Origin: Saccoglossus kowalevskii | Lineage: Eukaryota; Hemichordata; Enteropneusta; Harrimaniidae | NCBI RefSeq assembly: GCF_000003605.2 | Contig: NW_003135371.1 | Location: 13,768 to 27,537, forward strand | DNA: 13,770 nt | Direction of reading: 5' to 3' | Shown here: one piece after another, positions 1 through 8,190 of the stretch | Layout: every line of letters begins with the position of its first letter | Position numbering within the stretch: the stretch's first letter is position 1 | Translations under genes and position numbers: made by a program | Notes under the pieces: generated by a model | The model's database searches: none | The model's input: only the letters and a program-made list of their open reading frames with translations | What the model was told of the DNA's origin: nothing

Positions 1-78
1 TGCCTGTTTTTTTCACAGTTGACAATGTCCAGGATTCCAGAATCATTTTCTATCATACTTGTAATATATTTTGACTAG
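1..78 (+). other. possible 3' splice site and short terminal exon
   Basis: A pyrimidine-rich tract ending in CAG at positions 5-18 looks like a metazoan splice acceptor. Reading from position 19 gives 19 codons before a TAG at 76-78. The peptide has no recognisable motif and no upstream exon is in the window. No AATAAA signal lies close downstream; the first ones are at 686-695. Sites like this occur often by chance, so this is only a candidate last exon of a gene lying to the left. Confidence 0.1.
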
Positions 79-1500
79 AAAAAATTTTGAACATTTGATA
101 CAACTTTGGTAAAGTTTGTAGTAAAAGACATCTGAATGAAACTAAGTTTGTTTGTGTTATATGTATGTGTATTATCGCAATCTTAATTTATGCAGCGTGA
201 CTCGTTCATTCATTATGAGGCCCTCTATAAGGTGTTTTCACGTCCTATTTTATGCATGGCTGACCAAGGTGGCCTGTGAACGGTCACTTCGGTGCTACTT
301 TGCCCACGCAGGAAATAACAGAATATCTTTGGCATGAGTTCGACTAAAATGACCCACGTATGTGCTTAGCGATTGTTTTATATGACCACCAAAGGTCGCA
401 TACCAATCTGTGGTATCCGTGCTTGTCTAGAGGTTCGTGACTTGTTAGTATGTTTAGTTCCCTAGTTTTAATCTGCCCTCCAACAAAAGCCCCTGTCCAG
501 TATTAATAATACCGGCCTTCGGTCAAGCAGAAGCACCGTGTTCCGCCAACTCAATACTTCGGTCAAGCGGAAGCAGCATGTCCCGCCAACCCGATGCATT
601 GGTTTACAACTGTCGTCGCCAGCACGGTCTCTTGTGACCGGTGTACCAATACTGTACGGCCACTGACGGTCAGACAAGTTACTGAAATAAATAAATCAGT
701 TTCGTTGCAACCTATTTTCCATAAGTAACCTTTACTTTTTCAAAATATTTTTCGTTATTTCAATTGCCTCGGCAACCCACGTATTGCCGTAAAATGTGAG
801 CTGTGATGCTTTATTTTTATTTGGGTGACTGCTTTAAATATGAGAGAAGTTCGAGCGTGTTTTCTAGTAAGGCACAGTCGACCTGTCTGTGTTGCAATAA
901 ATCACCACGTAAAGTACACTCAAAACACAGTATTGCACATAGTATGCGAGTCGGCGCCGTCGGCGGTTACGTGCTATAATATACCGTACATCAACTCGAC
1001 GCACTCGTTTTAAAGTGTGTACAATGTACTCTGATTCGTATTGTGTTCACGGTGGACGGCGTGTTGCAGGCATAGTCTGAACACATGACCTAGTCGATTT
1101 GTGGCGTAGGTCCATAGTTTGGCGGTACCTTTAAATAGAATCCACAGCTATATGCCTGACATATGAGGTCAATATCAAACAACGTAGTATTCAAAAGTTT
1201 GTTTTTACAAAGTGTGTATACATAGCCTTGGCCTGTTTAGAAACATATTCGTTTTGAGTGTGCGTGTTATTTCAAATGAAATAGGTATAAACGAAGGTCA
1301 ACTATGGTATGCTTTACAACTCAAAATAGACTATAGTTGCAATGTGCTTACGCCGTTCGGGTAATCTAGTGTTCATGAATGCCTTTTATAAATATGCAAA
1401 TTGTTTACTCCCACATTATTTGTCACCACATGATTGTTTGCAATCCTCGGATCGAAATCCCCATCGTTTGCCAGATGTTCTCGTTCGCTGTATTTGAGCG
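79..1500. other. non-coding stretch, no gene seen
   Basis: AT-rich sequence with only short open frames of about 60-70 codons that resemble no family I recognise. It holds AATAAA hexamers at 686-691, 690-695 and 896-901, which could be polyadenylation signals but are expected by chance at this base composition. A more GC-rich patch from about 470 to 670 contains a 40-bp tandem duplication listed separately. I see no tRNA-like B box and no rRNA similarity. Confidence 0.6.
517..590. repeat. two-copy 40-bp tandem duplication with adjacent hairpin
   Basis: The 34 bases at 517-550 recur at 557-590 with four differences, giving a period of 40 bp. Each copy begins CTTCGGTCAAGC and ends CCGCCAAC. 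Directly upstream, 497-504 and 508-515 can pair as an imperfect 8-bp stem (one mismatch) around a 3-base loop. A 69-codon minus-strand frame spans the region, but the 40-bp period shifts frame between copies, which argues against coding. It may be a remnant of a dispersed element. Confidence 0.6.
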
Positions 1501-1521
1501 GAAACTAGGTACCTGGATATA

Positions 1522-1649
1522 GTTGCCATGGCGACGACGGGCAGCGAAGCTCTTCACACAAAAGTACCTCGATGTATATTCACTGAAAAACTGTTATATG
1601 TAAAGTTGCCATAGATATCCGCCTTTTTACCAGTCGTTTCCAAGGAAAC
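1522..1649. promoter_or_regulatory. cluster of RFX X-box-like sites
   Basis: GTTGCCATGGCGAC at 1522-1535 differs by one base from the symmetric RFX X-box GTTGCCATGGCAAC. GTTTCCAAGGAAAC at 1636-1649 fits the inverted-half-site form of the X-box (GTNNCC, two bases, GGNNAC). A lone half site GTTGCC lies at 1605-1610. RFX factors bind such sites upstream of ciliary genes in animals. Three half-site matches in 128 bp in an otherwise AT-rich segment are suggestive of a promoter or enhancer, but no adjacent gene is visible, so function is unproven. Another GTTGCCATGG lies far away at 7962-7971. Confidence 0.3.
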
Positions 1650-2729
1650 CATTTGCGGAAAGTGATTCAGTGTACAAGCGTTATGGTATATTACAACTTT
1701 TACACAAGTGGGGCATTTTTTAAATACTATTGTGTTTTATTTCAACATATAATAGATAAATGACTTCTCTGGTAGAAGGGTGATGGCAATTTCTGCATAG
1801 AAATTAGAAATAATAATGTAAACAGGTCAAACCTAATTTATCAAGTACAAGGACACCAAACTATGATCTAAACCTTTAAATCATGATAGGCCAGATGTCG
1901 ATGTTCGGGATTATGTAAATTAGTCTCATCAATTCACTGTAGCTAAATAATGCTGGTATTATAATAGTGAATGAAAAATACACGCCCGTTGTAGTTTTAT
2001 AATAGCGATGTGTGCGACGATAGCCAACAGGAAGATACCCACTTGCCATGCCCGCATATTCGGGGGTGTTCGCCTTACGCTGTACATCTACTGTTAATTC
2101 TTTCACCACAAGACTTTCTCGCCCAAATTTCATTTTATTTGTCTGCAATTTTTTTTTTGTATATTCACCAGTATTTATGGAAATAAAACCCATTTTTGGA
2201 GCCAACAGACAACATTTTAGTCAATTTTCAGTTTTTACCAACAAAATTTGCAGACTTTTTAAACAGGACTATTTGATGGATTGGTGAAAAAAGGGGGGAA
2301 CTGGTGGTGAGAAGGTTAATGTCCTATTTAATTTTTATTTTTGAGAACCCAATAATAATAAATACTCTGGATGTGCATGACATGTTTTGTTTTTAGCCCG
2401 AATCGTTTCGGGTACCTATGGACAACACTACGTAGACGCCATTTTCGCCATGGAAAACGATGTCTTGTAACTATTGCACGGCTCCGTGTATGGTAATACC
2501 ATTACCAGTACGTCCCATTGTTCACAACATATTATCCATAAACAATCAAAAGAGGTTTCAAAAACACAATATTGAACATTGTAAACGATAATGAAAACAC
2601 AGTCCCTCTAGAATACGTGTATTTTACACGCAACAAAGGAACTCAAATCCTGAAAAACCATCGTATGGATCGTATGGGGTGAGCTGAGCATATAACTACC
2701 ACAGAGCAGTATGGTGACTGAGTGACACG
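1650..2729. other. non-coding stretch, no convincing gene
   Basis: Mostly AT-rich. The longest open frame is on the minus strand, 2205 to 1876, 109 codons; it contains a basic N-terminal half and a hydrophobic C-terminal quarter, but no motif I recognise, and its length is within what chance gives over a window of this size. Minor structure: a 7-bp stem with a 3-base loop at 2491-2507 (TGGTAAT/ATTACCA) and a perfect tandem copy of ATCGTATGG at 2660-2668 and 2669-2677. Confidence 0.55.
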
Positions 2730-2780
2730 TGCCTTTTAGCATATACCTTAAAAGACTTTTAAGGTCTATGCTTTTAGGCA
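2730..2780. repeat. 25-bp near-perfect inverted repeat (hairpin)
   Basis: Bases 2730-2754 pair with 2756-2780 around a single central base, A2755. Of 25 pairs, 21 are Watson-Crick; the mismatches are three consecutive T:T pairs near the base and one more in the middle. The arms are AT-rich with TGCC at the outer end and CTTAAAAG next to the centre. No target-site duplication is visible. It lies 30 bp upstream of the first minisatellite array. It could be a degraded palindromic element or a site that forms a cruciform. Confidence 0.75.
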
Positions 2781-2810
2781 TCATTCCATCATTTTGTTGT
2801 TACGCTTCAC

Positions 2811-3563
2811 GTGTGCGATGTCTACCTGTGCGCTGACTACCTGTGCGATGTCTACCTGTGCGCTGACTACCTGTGCGATGTCTACCTTTGCGCTGACTAC
2901 CTGTGCGATGTCTACCTGTGCGATGACTACCTGTGCGATGTCTACCTTTGCGCTGACTACCTGTGCGATGTCTACCTGTGCGATGTCTACCTGTGCGCTG
3001 ACTACTTGTGCGCTGACTACCTGTGCGATGTCTACCTGTGCGATGACTACCTGTGCGATGTCTACCTGTGCGATGACTACCTGTGCGATGACTACTGACT
3101 ACCTGTGCGATGTCTACCTGTGCGATGACTACCTGTGCGATGACTACCTGTGCGATGACTACCTGTGCGATGACTACTGACTACCTGTGCGATGTCTACC
3201 TGTGCGATGTCTACCTGTGCGATGTCTACCTGTGCGATGTCTACCTGTGCGATGTCTATCTGTGCGATGTCTACCTGTGCGATGACTACCTGTGCGATGT
3301 CTACCTGTGCGATGTCTACCTGTGCGATGTCTACCTGTGCGATGACTATCTGTGCGATGTCTACCTGTGCGATGACTACCTGTGCGATGTCTACCTTTGC
3401 GCTGACTACCTGTGCGCTGACTACCTGTGCGATGTCTACCTGTGCGCTGACTACCTGTGCGCTGACTACCTGTGCGATGTCTACCTGTGCGATGACTACC
3501 TGTGCGATGTCTACCTGTGCGATGACTACCTGTGCGATGTCTACCTGTGCGCTGACTACCTGA
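2811..3563. repeat. array 1: 15-bp minisatellite, about 50 copies
   Basis: Tandem copies of CTACCTGTGCGATGT and two variants ending GCTGA or GATGA. The fourth combination, GCTGT, is not seen, so the variants look linked rather than random. Rarer changes are CTACCTTTG (early and late in the array), CTACTTG and CTATCTG. Two short units of 7 bases (CTACTGA at 3092-3098 and 3174-3180) interrupt the phase 82 bp apart, which suggests duplication of a block of five units plus the short one. Because 15 is divisible by three, long frames stay open on both strands (for example YLCDV or AQVDI repeats); these have no start, splice or composition evidence of being genes. The right edge abuts array 2. Confidence 0.97.
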
Positions 3564-3717
3564 CTATGCCCGGCCATTATCTGCACTGAACCCTGTCTCA
3601 CATGCCATTGTTTGCACTAGACCCCGACTGTACTAGACCACTGTCAGTACTGGTGCCTAACTGTACTAGACCACTGTTAGTACTGGTCCTTCCATTCCCT
3701 GGACCACTGTCTGCACT

Positions 3718-3856
3718 CAGGGGAAGATCTAGAATTTTGAAATAGGGGACCGATAAGTTGGCCGAAGGCCAAGTTCGCGAGCGCCGATGGCGCGAAGCCC
3801 TTGCCGGTTGTTAAAAATAGGGGTCGCGTCCCCTCCGCCCCCTAAATCGGCCCCTG
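3718..3856. mobile_element. 139-bp MITE-like DNA element inserted in array 2
   Basis: The left end CAGGGGAAGATCTAG (3718-3732) and the reverse complement of the right end, CAGGGGCCGATTTAG (3842-3856), match at 12 of 15 bases, so these are terminal inverted repeats. TGCACT occurs immediately before (3712-3717) and after (3857-3862) the element. Removing the element plus one TGCACT restores a normal array unit, so this is a 6-bp target-site duplication. The interior has no coding capacity but is rich in small hairpins: TTGGCC/GGCCAA at 3758-3772 and GCGCC/GGCGC at 3781-3793. CAGGGG termini are common in hAT-like non-autonomous animal elements, but hAT duplications are normally 8 bp, so the superfamily is uncertain. 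The element has no transposase and depends on one encoded elsewhere. Confidence 0.85.
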
Positions 3857-4088
3857 TGCACTGGACCCTAACTGTACCAGGCCACTGTCAGAACTGGCCC
3901 CTCCATTCACTAGGTCACTGTCTGCACTGGACCCCGACTGTAACCGACCACTGTCAGTACTGGCCCCTCAATTCACTGGATCACTCTATCTGCACTGAAC
4001 CCCGACTGTACTAGAACACTGTCAGTACTGGCCCCTCCATTCACTGGGTCACTCTATCTGCACTGAACCCCGACTGTACTAGACCACT

Positions 4089-4485
4089 GTCAGTACTGGC
4101 CCCTCCATTCACTGGGTCACTCTATCTGCACTGAACCCCGACTGTACTAGACCACTATCAGTACTGGCCCCTCCATTCATTTGTCCACTGCCTGCACAGA
4201 ACCCCGACTGTACTAGACCACTGTCAGTACTGGCCCCTCCATTTATTGGGTCACTCTATCTGCACTGAACCCCGACTGTACTAGACCACTGTCAGTACTG
4301 GCCCCTCCATTCATTTTTCCACTGCCTGCACAGAACCCCGACTGTACTAGACCACTGTCAGTACGACCCCTCCATTCACTAGGTCACTGTTTGCACTAGA
4401 CCCCGACTGTACTAGACACTGTCAGTACGGGTCCCTCCATTCACTGGACCACTATCTGCACCGGACCCCGACTGTACTATAATGG
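4089..4485. repeat. duplicated block inside array 2, left copy
   Basis: This 397-bp run of array units matches 5074-5472 in the same order of unit variants, including the TTTATTGGG variant (4242), a CACTGCCTGCACA variant, the TAGGTCACTGTTTGC variant and the terminal GTACTATAATGG. The offset is 985 bp at the left and 987 bp at the right because this copy lacks two single bases (near 4370 and near 4415). The shared order of diagnostic variants shows block duplication rather than independent unit turnover. Confidence 0.85.
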
Positions 4486-5073
4486 AGGGCCATTCTGGGT
4501 GACTCTATCTGCACTGGACCCCGAATGTACTCGATCACTTTCTGTACTGGCCCTTTCATTAACTGGACCACTTTCTGCACTGGACCACGGTCACTATCTG
4601 CACTAGACCCTGACTGTACGAGACCACTGTCAATACTGCCCCTTCCATTCACTGGATCACATTCAGTAATGGCCCTTTCATTCACTGGGCCACTTTCTGC
4701 ACTGGGCCACGTTCACTATCTGCACTAGGCCCGACTGTACTACGCCACTGTCAGTACTGGGCCCTCCATTCACTGGGTCAATATCTCCACTGGATCCCGA
4801 CTGTACTAGACCACTGTCAGTACTGGTCCTTCCATTCACTGGGTCACACTATCTGCACCGACTGTACTAGACCACTGTCAGTACTGACCCCGCCATTCAC
4901 TGGGTCACTATCTGCACTGGACCCCGACTGTACTAGCCCACTGGCAGTACTAGCCCCCCATTCACTGGGTCACTATCTCCACTGGACCCCGACTTTACTA
5001 GACAACTGTCAGTGCTGGGCCCTCCATTCACTGGGCCACTGTTTGCACTAGACCCTGACTGTACTAGACCACT

Positions 5074-5472
5074 GTCAGTACTGACCCCTCCATTCACTGG
5101 GTCACTCTATCTGCACTGAACCCCGACTGTACTAGACCACTGTCAGTACTGGCCCCTCCATTCACTTGGCCACTGCCTGCACAGGACCCCGACTGTACTA
5201 GACTACTGTCAGTACTGGTCCCTCCATTTATTGGGTCAGTCTATCTGCACTGAACCCCGACTGTACTAGACCACTGTCAGTACTGGCCCCTCCATTCTTT
5301 TGTCCACTGCCTGCACAGGACCCCGACTGTACTAGACCACTGTCAGTACGACCCCCTCCATTCACTAGGTCACTGTTTGCACTAGACCCCGACTGTACTA
5401 GACCACTGTCAGTACGGGTCCCTCCATTCACTGGACCATTATCTGCACCGGACCCCGACTGTACTATAATGG
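5074..5472. repeat. duplicated block inside array 2, right copy
   Basis: This 399-bp partner of 4089-4485 ends exactly where the array ends, at the transition to unique sequence. Units upstream of 5074 do not match the units upstream of 4089 in variant order, so the left breakpoint is close to 4089/5074. The left copy also ends in a break in the normal unit pattern (AATGGAGGGCCATT at 4481-4494), so the old array edge seems to have been carried inside when the block was copied. Confidence 0.85.
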
Positions 5473-6135
5473 CGGTCCAGGTGGCAGATACGTAACACGT
5501 TGCAAATATTATGAGATAATAACTTACAAATGAACATAACACGTGAGTGACGTCTTTCGTGGAAAGATTATGCTGTTGATGCACTTACACCGATGCTAGC
5601 ACGCGTTACTCGTTCACAGGGAACGCGACTCACCACAGTGTTAGCATTTTAAATTAAATTTATAAGCGAAATTAAAATAAATTACATCTCCCACATGACG
5701 TTTCAAGTTAGCAACCAGTTCTCACTACTTACATAATTAGCAACGTACCCACTATCACGTATATGTTTAAAGCTTTTCGTTGTCATGACAAATATAAAAA
5801 TTTATAATAATACAATATTAAGAGCGTAGTAGAAGTTTTCATATAGTGAAATTCACACGAATTATTTTTATAGAAGAATTGGGATAAACCATATCAAATT
5901 AGATATTTTATGAAAGCTTATATTTACACTAAGTGAAATCGATGCTAAGTAAGGTTAAACCTTTATATGGTCACGTGATAACAAATACGTTCTTTACTAA
6001 TGAGCACGGAAAAAAAGTGAAAGGAAAATCACAATTTCTTAGAAAATGTTGAGTAAACATAAATAACATAATAGCCACGGCGATTCTGTATAATTTCTTT
6101 TTAATTTCTGTTTTGTCCCTTTACTAGTATCTGAT
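5473..6135. other. unique AT-rich stretch, no gene seen
   Basis: Begins at the right edge of array 2. Contains one copy of a dispersed repeat (5548-5661, listed separately) and a TCACGTGA palindrome at 5971-5978, an E-box-type CACGTG site. Open frames are short and without recognisable motifs. Confidence 0.55.
5548..5661 (+). repeat. dispersed repeat, copy A
   Basis: Starts TGACGTCTTTCGTGG and aligns in the same orientation with 7378-7469 through a shared middle (TAGCACG, GTTACTCGT, then CACA) and a shared end (TAGCATTT ... CAAATTT or TAAATTT). Copy A is about 22 bp longer, mostly from an extra stretch near 5571-5585 and small gaps. It may be part of an older interspersed element whose full ends I cannot define. 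Confidence 0.7.
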
Positions 6136-6185
6136 GTTTAATCATAGACCCTCCAGACCCTCTACTGGAGGGTCTATGGTTTAAT
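6136..6185. mobile_element. 36-bp palindromic insertion with 7-bp flanking direct repeats
   Basis: CATAGACCCTCCAG at 6143-6156 is the perfect reverse complement of 6165-6178, leaving an 8-base loop ACCCTCTA. Directly outside, GTTTAAT occurs at 6136-6142 and again at 6179-6185. A perfect 14-bp stem bounded by perfect 7-bp direct repeats looks like a tiny foldback element with its target-site duplication. It could instead be two terminal inverted repeats left after deletion of the interior of a longer element, or a structured site of unknown role. Confidence 0.6.
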
Positions 6186-7377
6186 GTGCAAATTAGCGTG
6201 TATCTTTGTTATTCGTACATTTGTGTAGTCAAATAATTAAATGCATAAATTTAACAAACCTCACCGATGAGTTCTTGTTCACATTTATCACATCTACAAA
6301 TTAAGGAATCTGATTGGCGCTCGACTAGTAGTACTCATTTGAATGATGATTTTGATTAGAACAAAGATATACACTAATTTTAATAATCATGAAATCTTCT
6401 GTGACCAATGTTTTGACGATAAAATTTAAAGCGTGGGAGTCGTCACCTGCGCATGCGTCAGATGGCCATAGAGTGCCATTGTTTACAAACAAACTACCCA
6501 TGAGCCTTTGCGTTTTTAGCGTGTTGTGTTGGTTAAGATGTTCTAAAATATTGTTCATACTTGACTTTATGATTCCTTGAGTATTTATATTACATGCAAA
6601 TATGCAAGTTTATCATTCATAAAAAAAACATGAAAAAGGCATGGTTAGTTATTGAGCAAATGCTATTCTGACTGCCATTTTCACTGCACTGAATCAACAA
6701 CAACAGTAGAACATAAATGTATTTCTGAACTCATATTTTCGATAAAAGCCAAAGCGATCTGTACAATATAGGTTAACGTGACTGATATGATGTAAAGTTT
6801 ATGTCATATGTGCACATGTGGTGGTTATCCGATGTCGCCTATGGGAGATAAGAGAGGAGGGAGGGGTACTGCGTGTTAAAGGTGTTTTAAGTAACATGTT
6901 TACCTTTTTCAAAATGTAATATTGTTTACATTTCAAAGCCTTCAAAGCATTCTAACATGTTGACTCTCAAAACAACAACGCAAATTTCCTTTGCCGTGTG
7001 TTTGTTAGGGTTCAACCATTTGTAATATGGGGGGCGGCTGGAAGTGTTAAATTACAGAAATATGGAACGAATATGGCCGACTGGTGGCTATTTAGTCGTA
7101 ACAGTTTTTAAATTGTGAAACGTGACAAGTTCGGCAGATGACTCTGCCTGACTCAAGTAAGGTGAATAAATAACATTCAGTTTTGATGACACCAAGTTTT
7201 TTTCCGTGAACTCATTCGATATTTCCCTACTGTGTTAACGTAAGCTTCACTGAGCCTAAGACAACCGCGATGTTTATTTTTTCTAAAACAATGGGCATAC
7301 ATAGATTACTAGTATTTATGTTTTTTCAATAACAAGTTTATACAGTTATTTATTTATATCCTGTGCAACAAACACAC
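6186..7377. other. unique AT-rich stretch, no gene seen
   Basis: Only short open frames, the longest about 77 codons on the minus strand at 6558-6325, with no recognisable motif. It includes a small GC-richer patch around 6430-6500 with possible transcription-factor sites (listed separately). Homopolymer A and T runs occur at about 6621 and 7197. I see no RNA gene. Confidence 0.55.
6448..6491. promoter_or_regulatory. possible NRF-1-type and forkhead-type sites
   Basis: TGCGCATGCG at 6448-6457 fits the core of the NRF-1 palindrome (YGCGCAYGCGCR) except at its outer right end. TGTTTAC at 6480-6486, followed by AAACA, is the forkhead-family core. The patch is more GC-rich than its surroundings. 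No transcription start or gene is evident nearby, so this is motif matching only. Confidence 0.15.
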
Positions 7378-7469
7378 TGACGTCTTTCGTGGGGATTACA
7401 CTGATAGCACGTGTTACTCGTCCACACAAAACGTGACCCATCAACGTGATAGCATTTCAAGTCAAATTT
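7378..7469 (+). repeat. dispersed repeat, copy B
   Basis: Diverged direct copy of 5548-5661, starting with the same 15 bases, TGACGTCTTTCGTGG. It keeps the GTTACTCGT core and the TAGCATTT end. The two copies are 1830 bp apart. Neither shows clear terminal inverted repeats, a poly-A tail or target duplications, so the class is unknown. Confidence 0.7.
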
Positions 7470-8048
7470 GAAAATTAAATGAAAACAAATTTCTAGTACG
7501 ACATACTCCTATCTCTAAATCCCTTACTGGGATTTCAAGCCGCGTGGTGGTCACGTGGTCCATGAGTGATGTTCAGCAACCCATCTTCATCTGTTTCATG
7601 TTTACGCGAGTGAAATCTTTTGAAATCATCGGGGTGGCTGGCTGGTAGATTTGTTTACAAGCTAGATACAGAGTGCAAGACGCTACGGTGAAAAATGTTG
7701 GCACATTTAAGAAAAATAAAACCGTACAAATAAGACAGCGCAAAAAATATTCTGGATACACACTTTCAGTCATCCCTATTAGTTCATATGGTTATCCCTT
7801 TCAGATTTGCTTGCCAATTTGACTCCAGATTCTGTCAAAGAATTCAAGCCGTGATTGTTATTCAAATTGACTCAGGGTGCTTATAGTCTTGCGGTTAATG
7901 GTCATTATGTCATTTCAAAGTGTTGTTGATTTCACCTTCAATAATATGTCCACCGCGCCAAGTTGCCATGGTTATTGCAGCGTGGTATGGTTTGTGTATT
8001 GGAGAGTTACAAACTTATAATTGAGCAAAACAATAGTGGTCGACTGTA
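7470..8048. other. unique stretch, no gene seen
   Basis: Contains a 7-bp stem with a 5-base loop at 7517-7535 (AAATCCC/GGGATTT), a CACGTG at 7552-7557 and a single X-box-like GTTGCCATGG at 7962-7971. The longest open frame is a 66-codon minus-strand one at 7773-7573 with a hydrophobic middle and no recognisable motif. Confidence 0.5.
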
Positions 8049-8190
8049 GAAGGACGCTATGTGACAGGTGTAGCCTGGTGGAGGTGCTCAGTACACTTGA
8101 CATCGGGTGTGGTTCCAGGGAGGCACTCAGTACATCTGACGTCAGGTGGAGTCCCGGGAAGGTGCTTAATGTGACATTACGTGTCGCTTT
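8049..8190 (+). repeat. degenerate 39-bp tandem cluster containing a CRE-like palindrome
   Basis: The segments at 8081-8119 and 8120-8158 align as two 39-bp units (GAGGTGCTCAGTACA versus GAGGCACTCAGTACA, then TGACATCGGGTG versus TGACGTCAGGTG). Weaker relatives lie on either side, from 8049 and from 8159. The second unit holds CTGACGTCAG (8136-8145), which contains the CREB/ATF palindrome TGACGTCA. The cluster is more GC-rich than its flanks. Whether it is an old minisatellite or a regulatory cluster cannot be told from sequence alone. Confidence 0.6.

Larger units (their letters stand above)
3569..5472. repeat. array 2: 68-bp minisatellite, about 26 copies
   Basis: The unit runs through CCCCGACTGTACTAGACC, ACTGTCAGTACTGG, CCCCTCCATTCACTGG and then a variable stretch ending in TGCACTGAA or TGCACTGGA. 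Successive CAGTACTGG blocks in the regular part are 68 bp apart, for example at 4023, 4091 and 4159. The two halves of the unit look related: ACCACTGTCAGTACTGG resembles GTCACTATCTGCACTGG, so the 68-bp unit probably arose as a dimer of about 34 bp. Copies between about 4490 and 4740 are more diverged and shortened. A 139-bp foreign element splits one unit near the left end. The period is not a multiple of three, and the open frames across it are accidental. The array ends in GTACTATAATGG, a sequence also found at 4474-4485. Confidence 0.95.

Noticed and set aside
517-590. tRNA-derived SINE
   Set aside because: I found no A box or B box (GGTTCGANTCC-like) at the right spacing and no poly-A or simple-repeat tail.
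1876-2205. 109-codon minus-strand frame as a gene
   Set aside because: No recognisable domain; the length is compatible with chance; no promoter or splice evidence.
2811-3563. CRISPR array
   Set aside because: The units are contiguous, with no unique spacers between repeats, and no cas genes are present.
2794-3601. Several overlapping frames on both strands in array 1 as repeat proteins
   Set aside because: Overlapping long frames on both strands follow from a 15-bp period; no unique flanking coding sequence or start context supports any.
3787-4014. Open frame starting inside the MITE and running into array 2
   Set aside because: It spans the insertion junction and repeat units; no coding signature.
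5228-5584. 118-codon minus-strand frame rich in Gly, Ser and Asp at the end of array 2
   Set aside because: Most of it is translated 68-bp repeat, and the unit length shifts frame each copy, so it is accidental.
8137-8144. Stand-alone CREB target promoter
   Set aside because: A single 8-bp palindrome inside a degenerate tandem repeat with no gene nearby is not enough; kept only as an observation.
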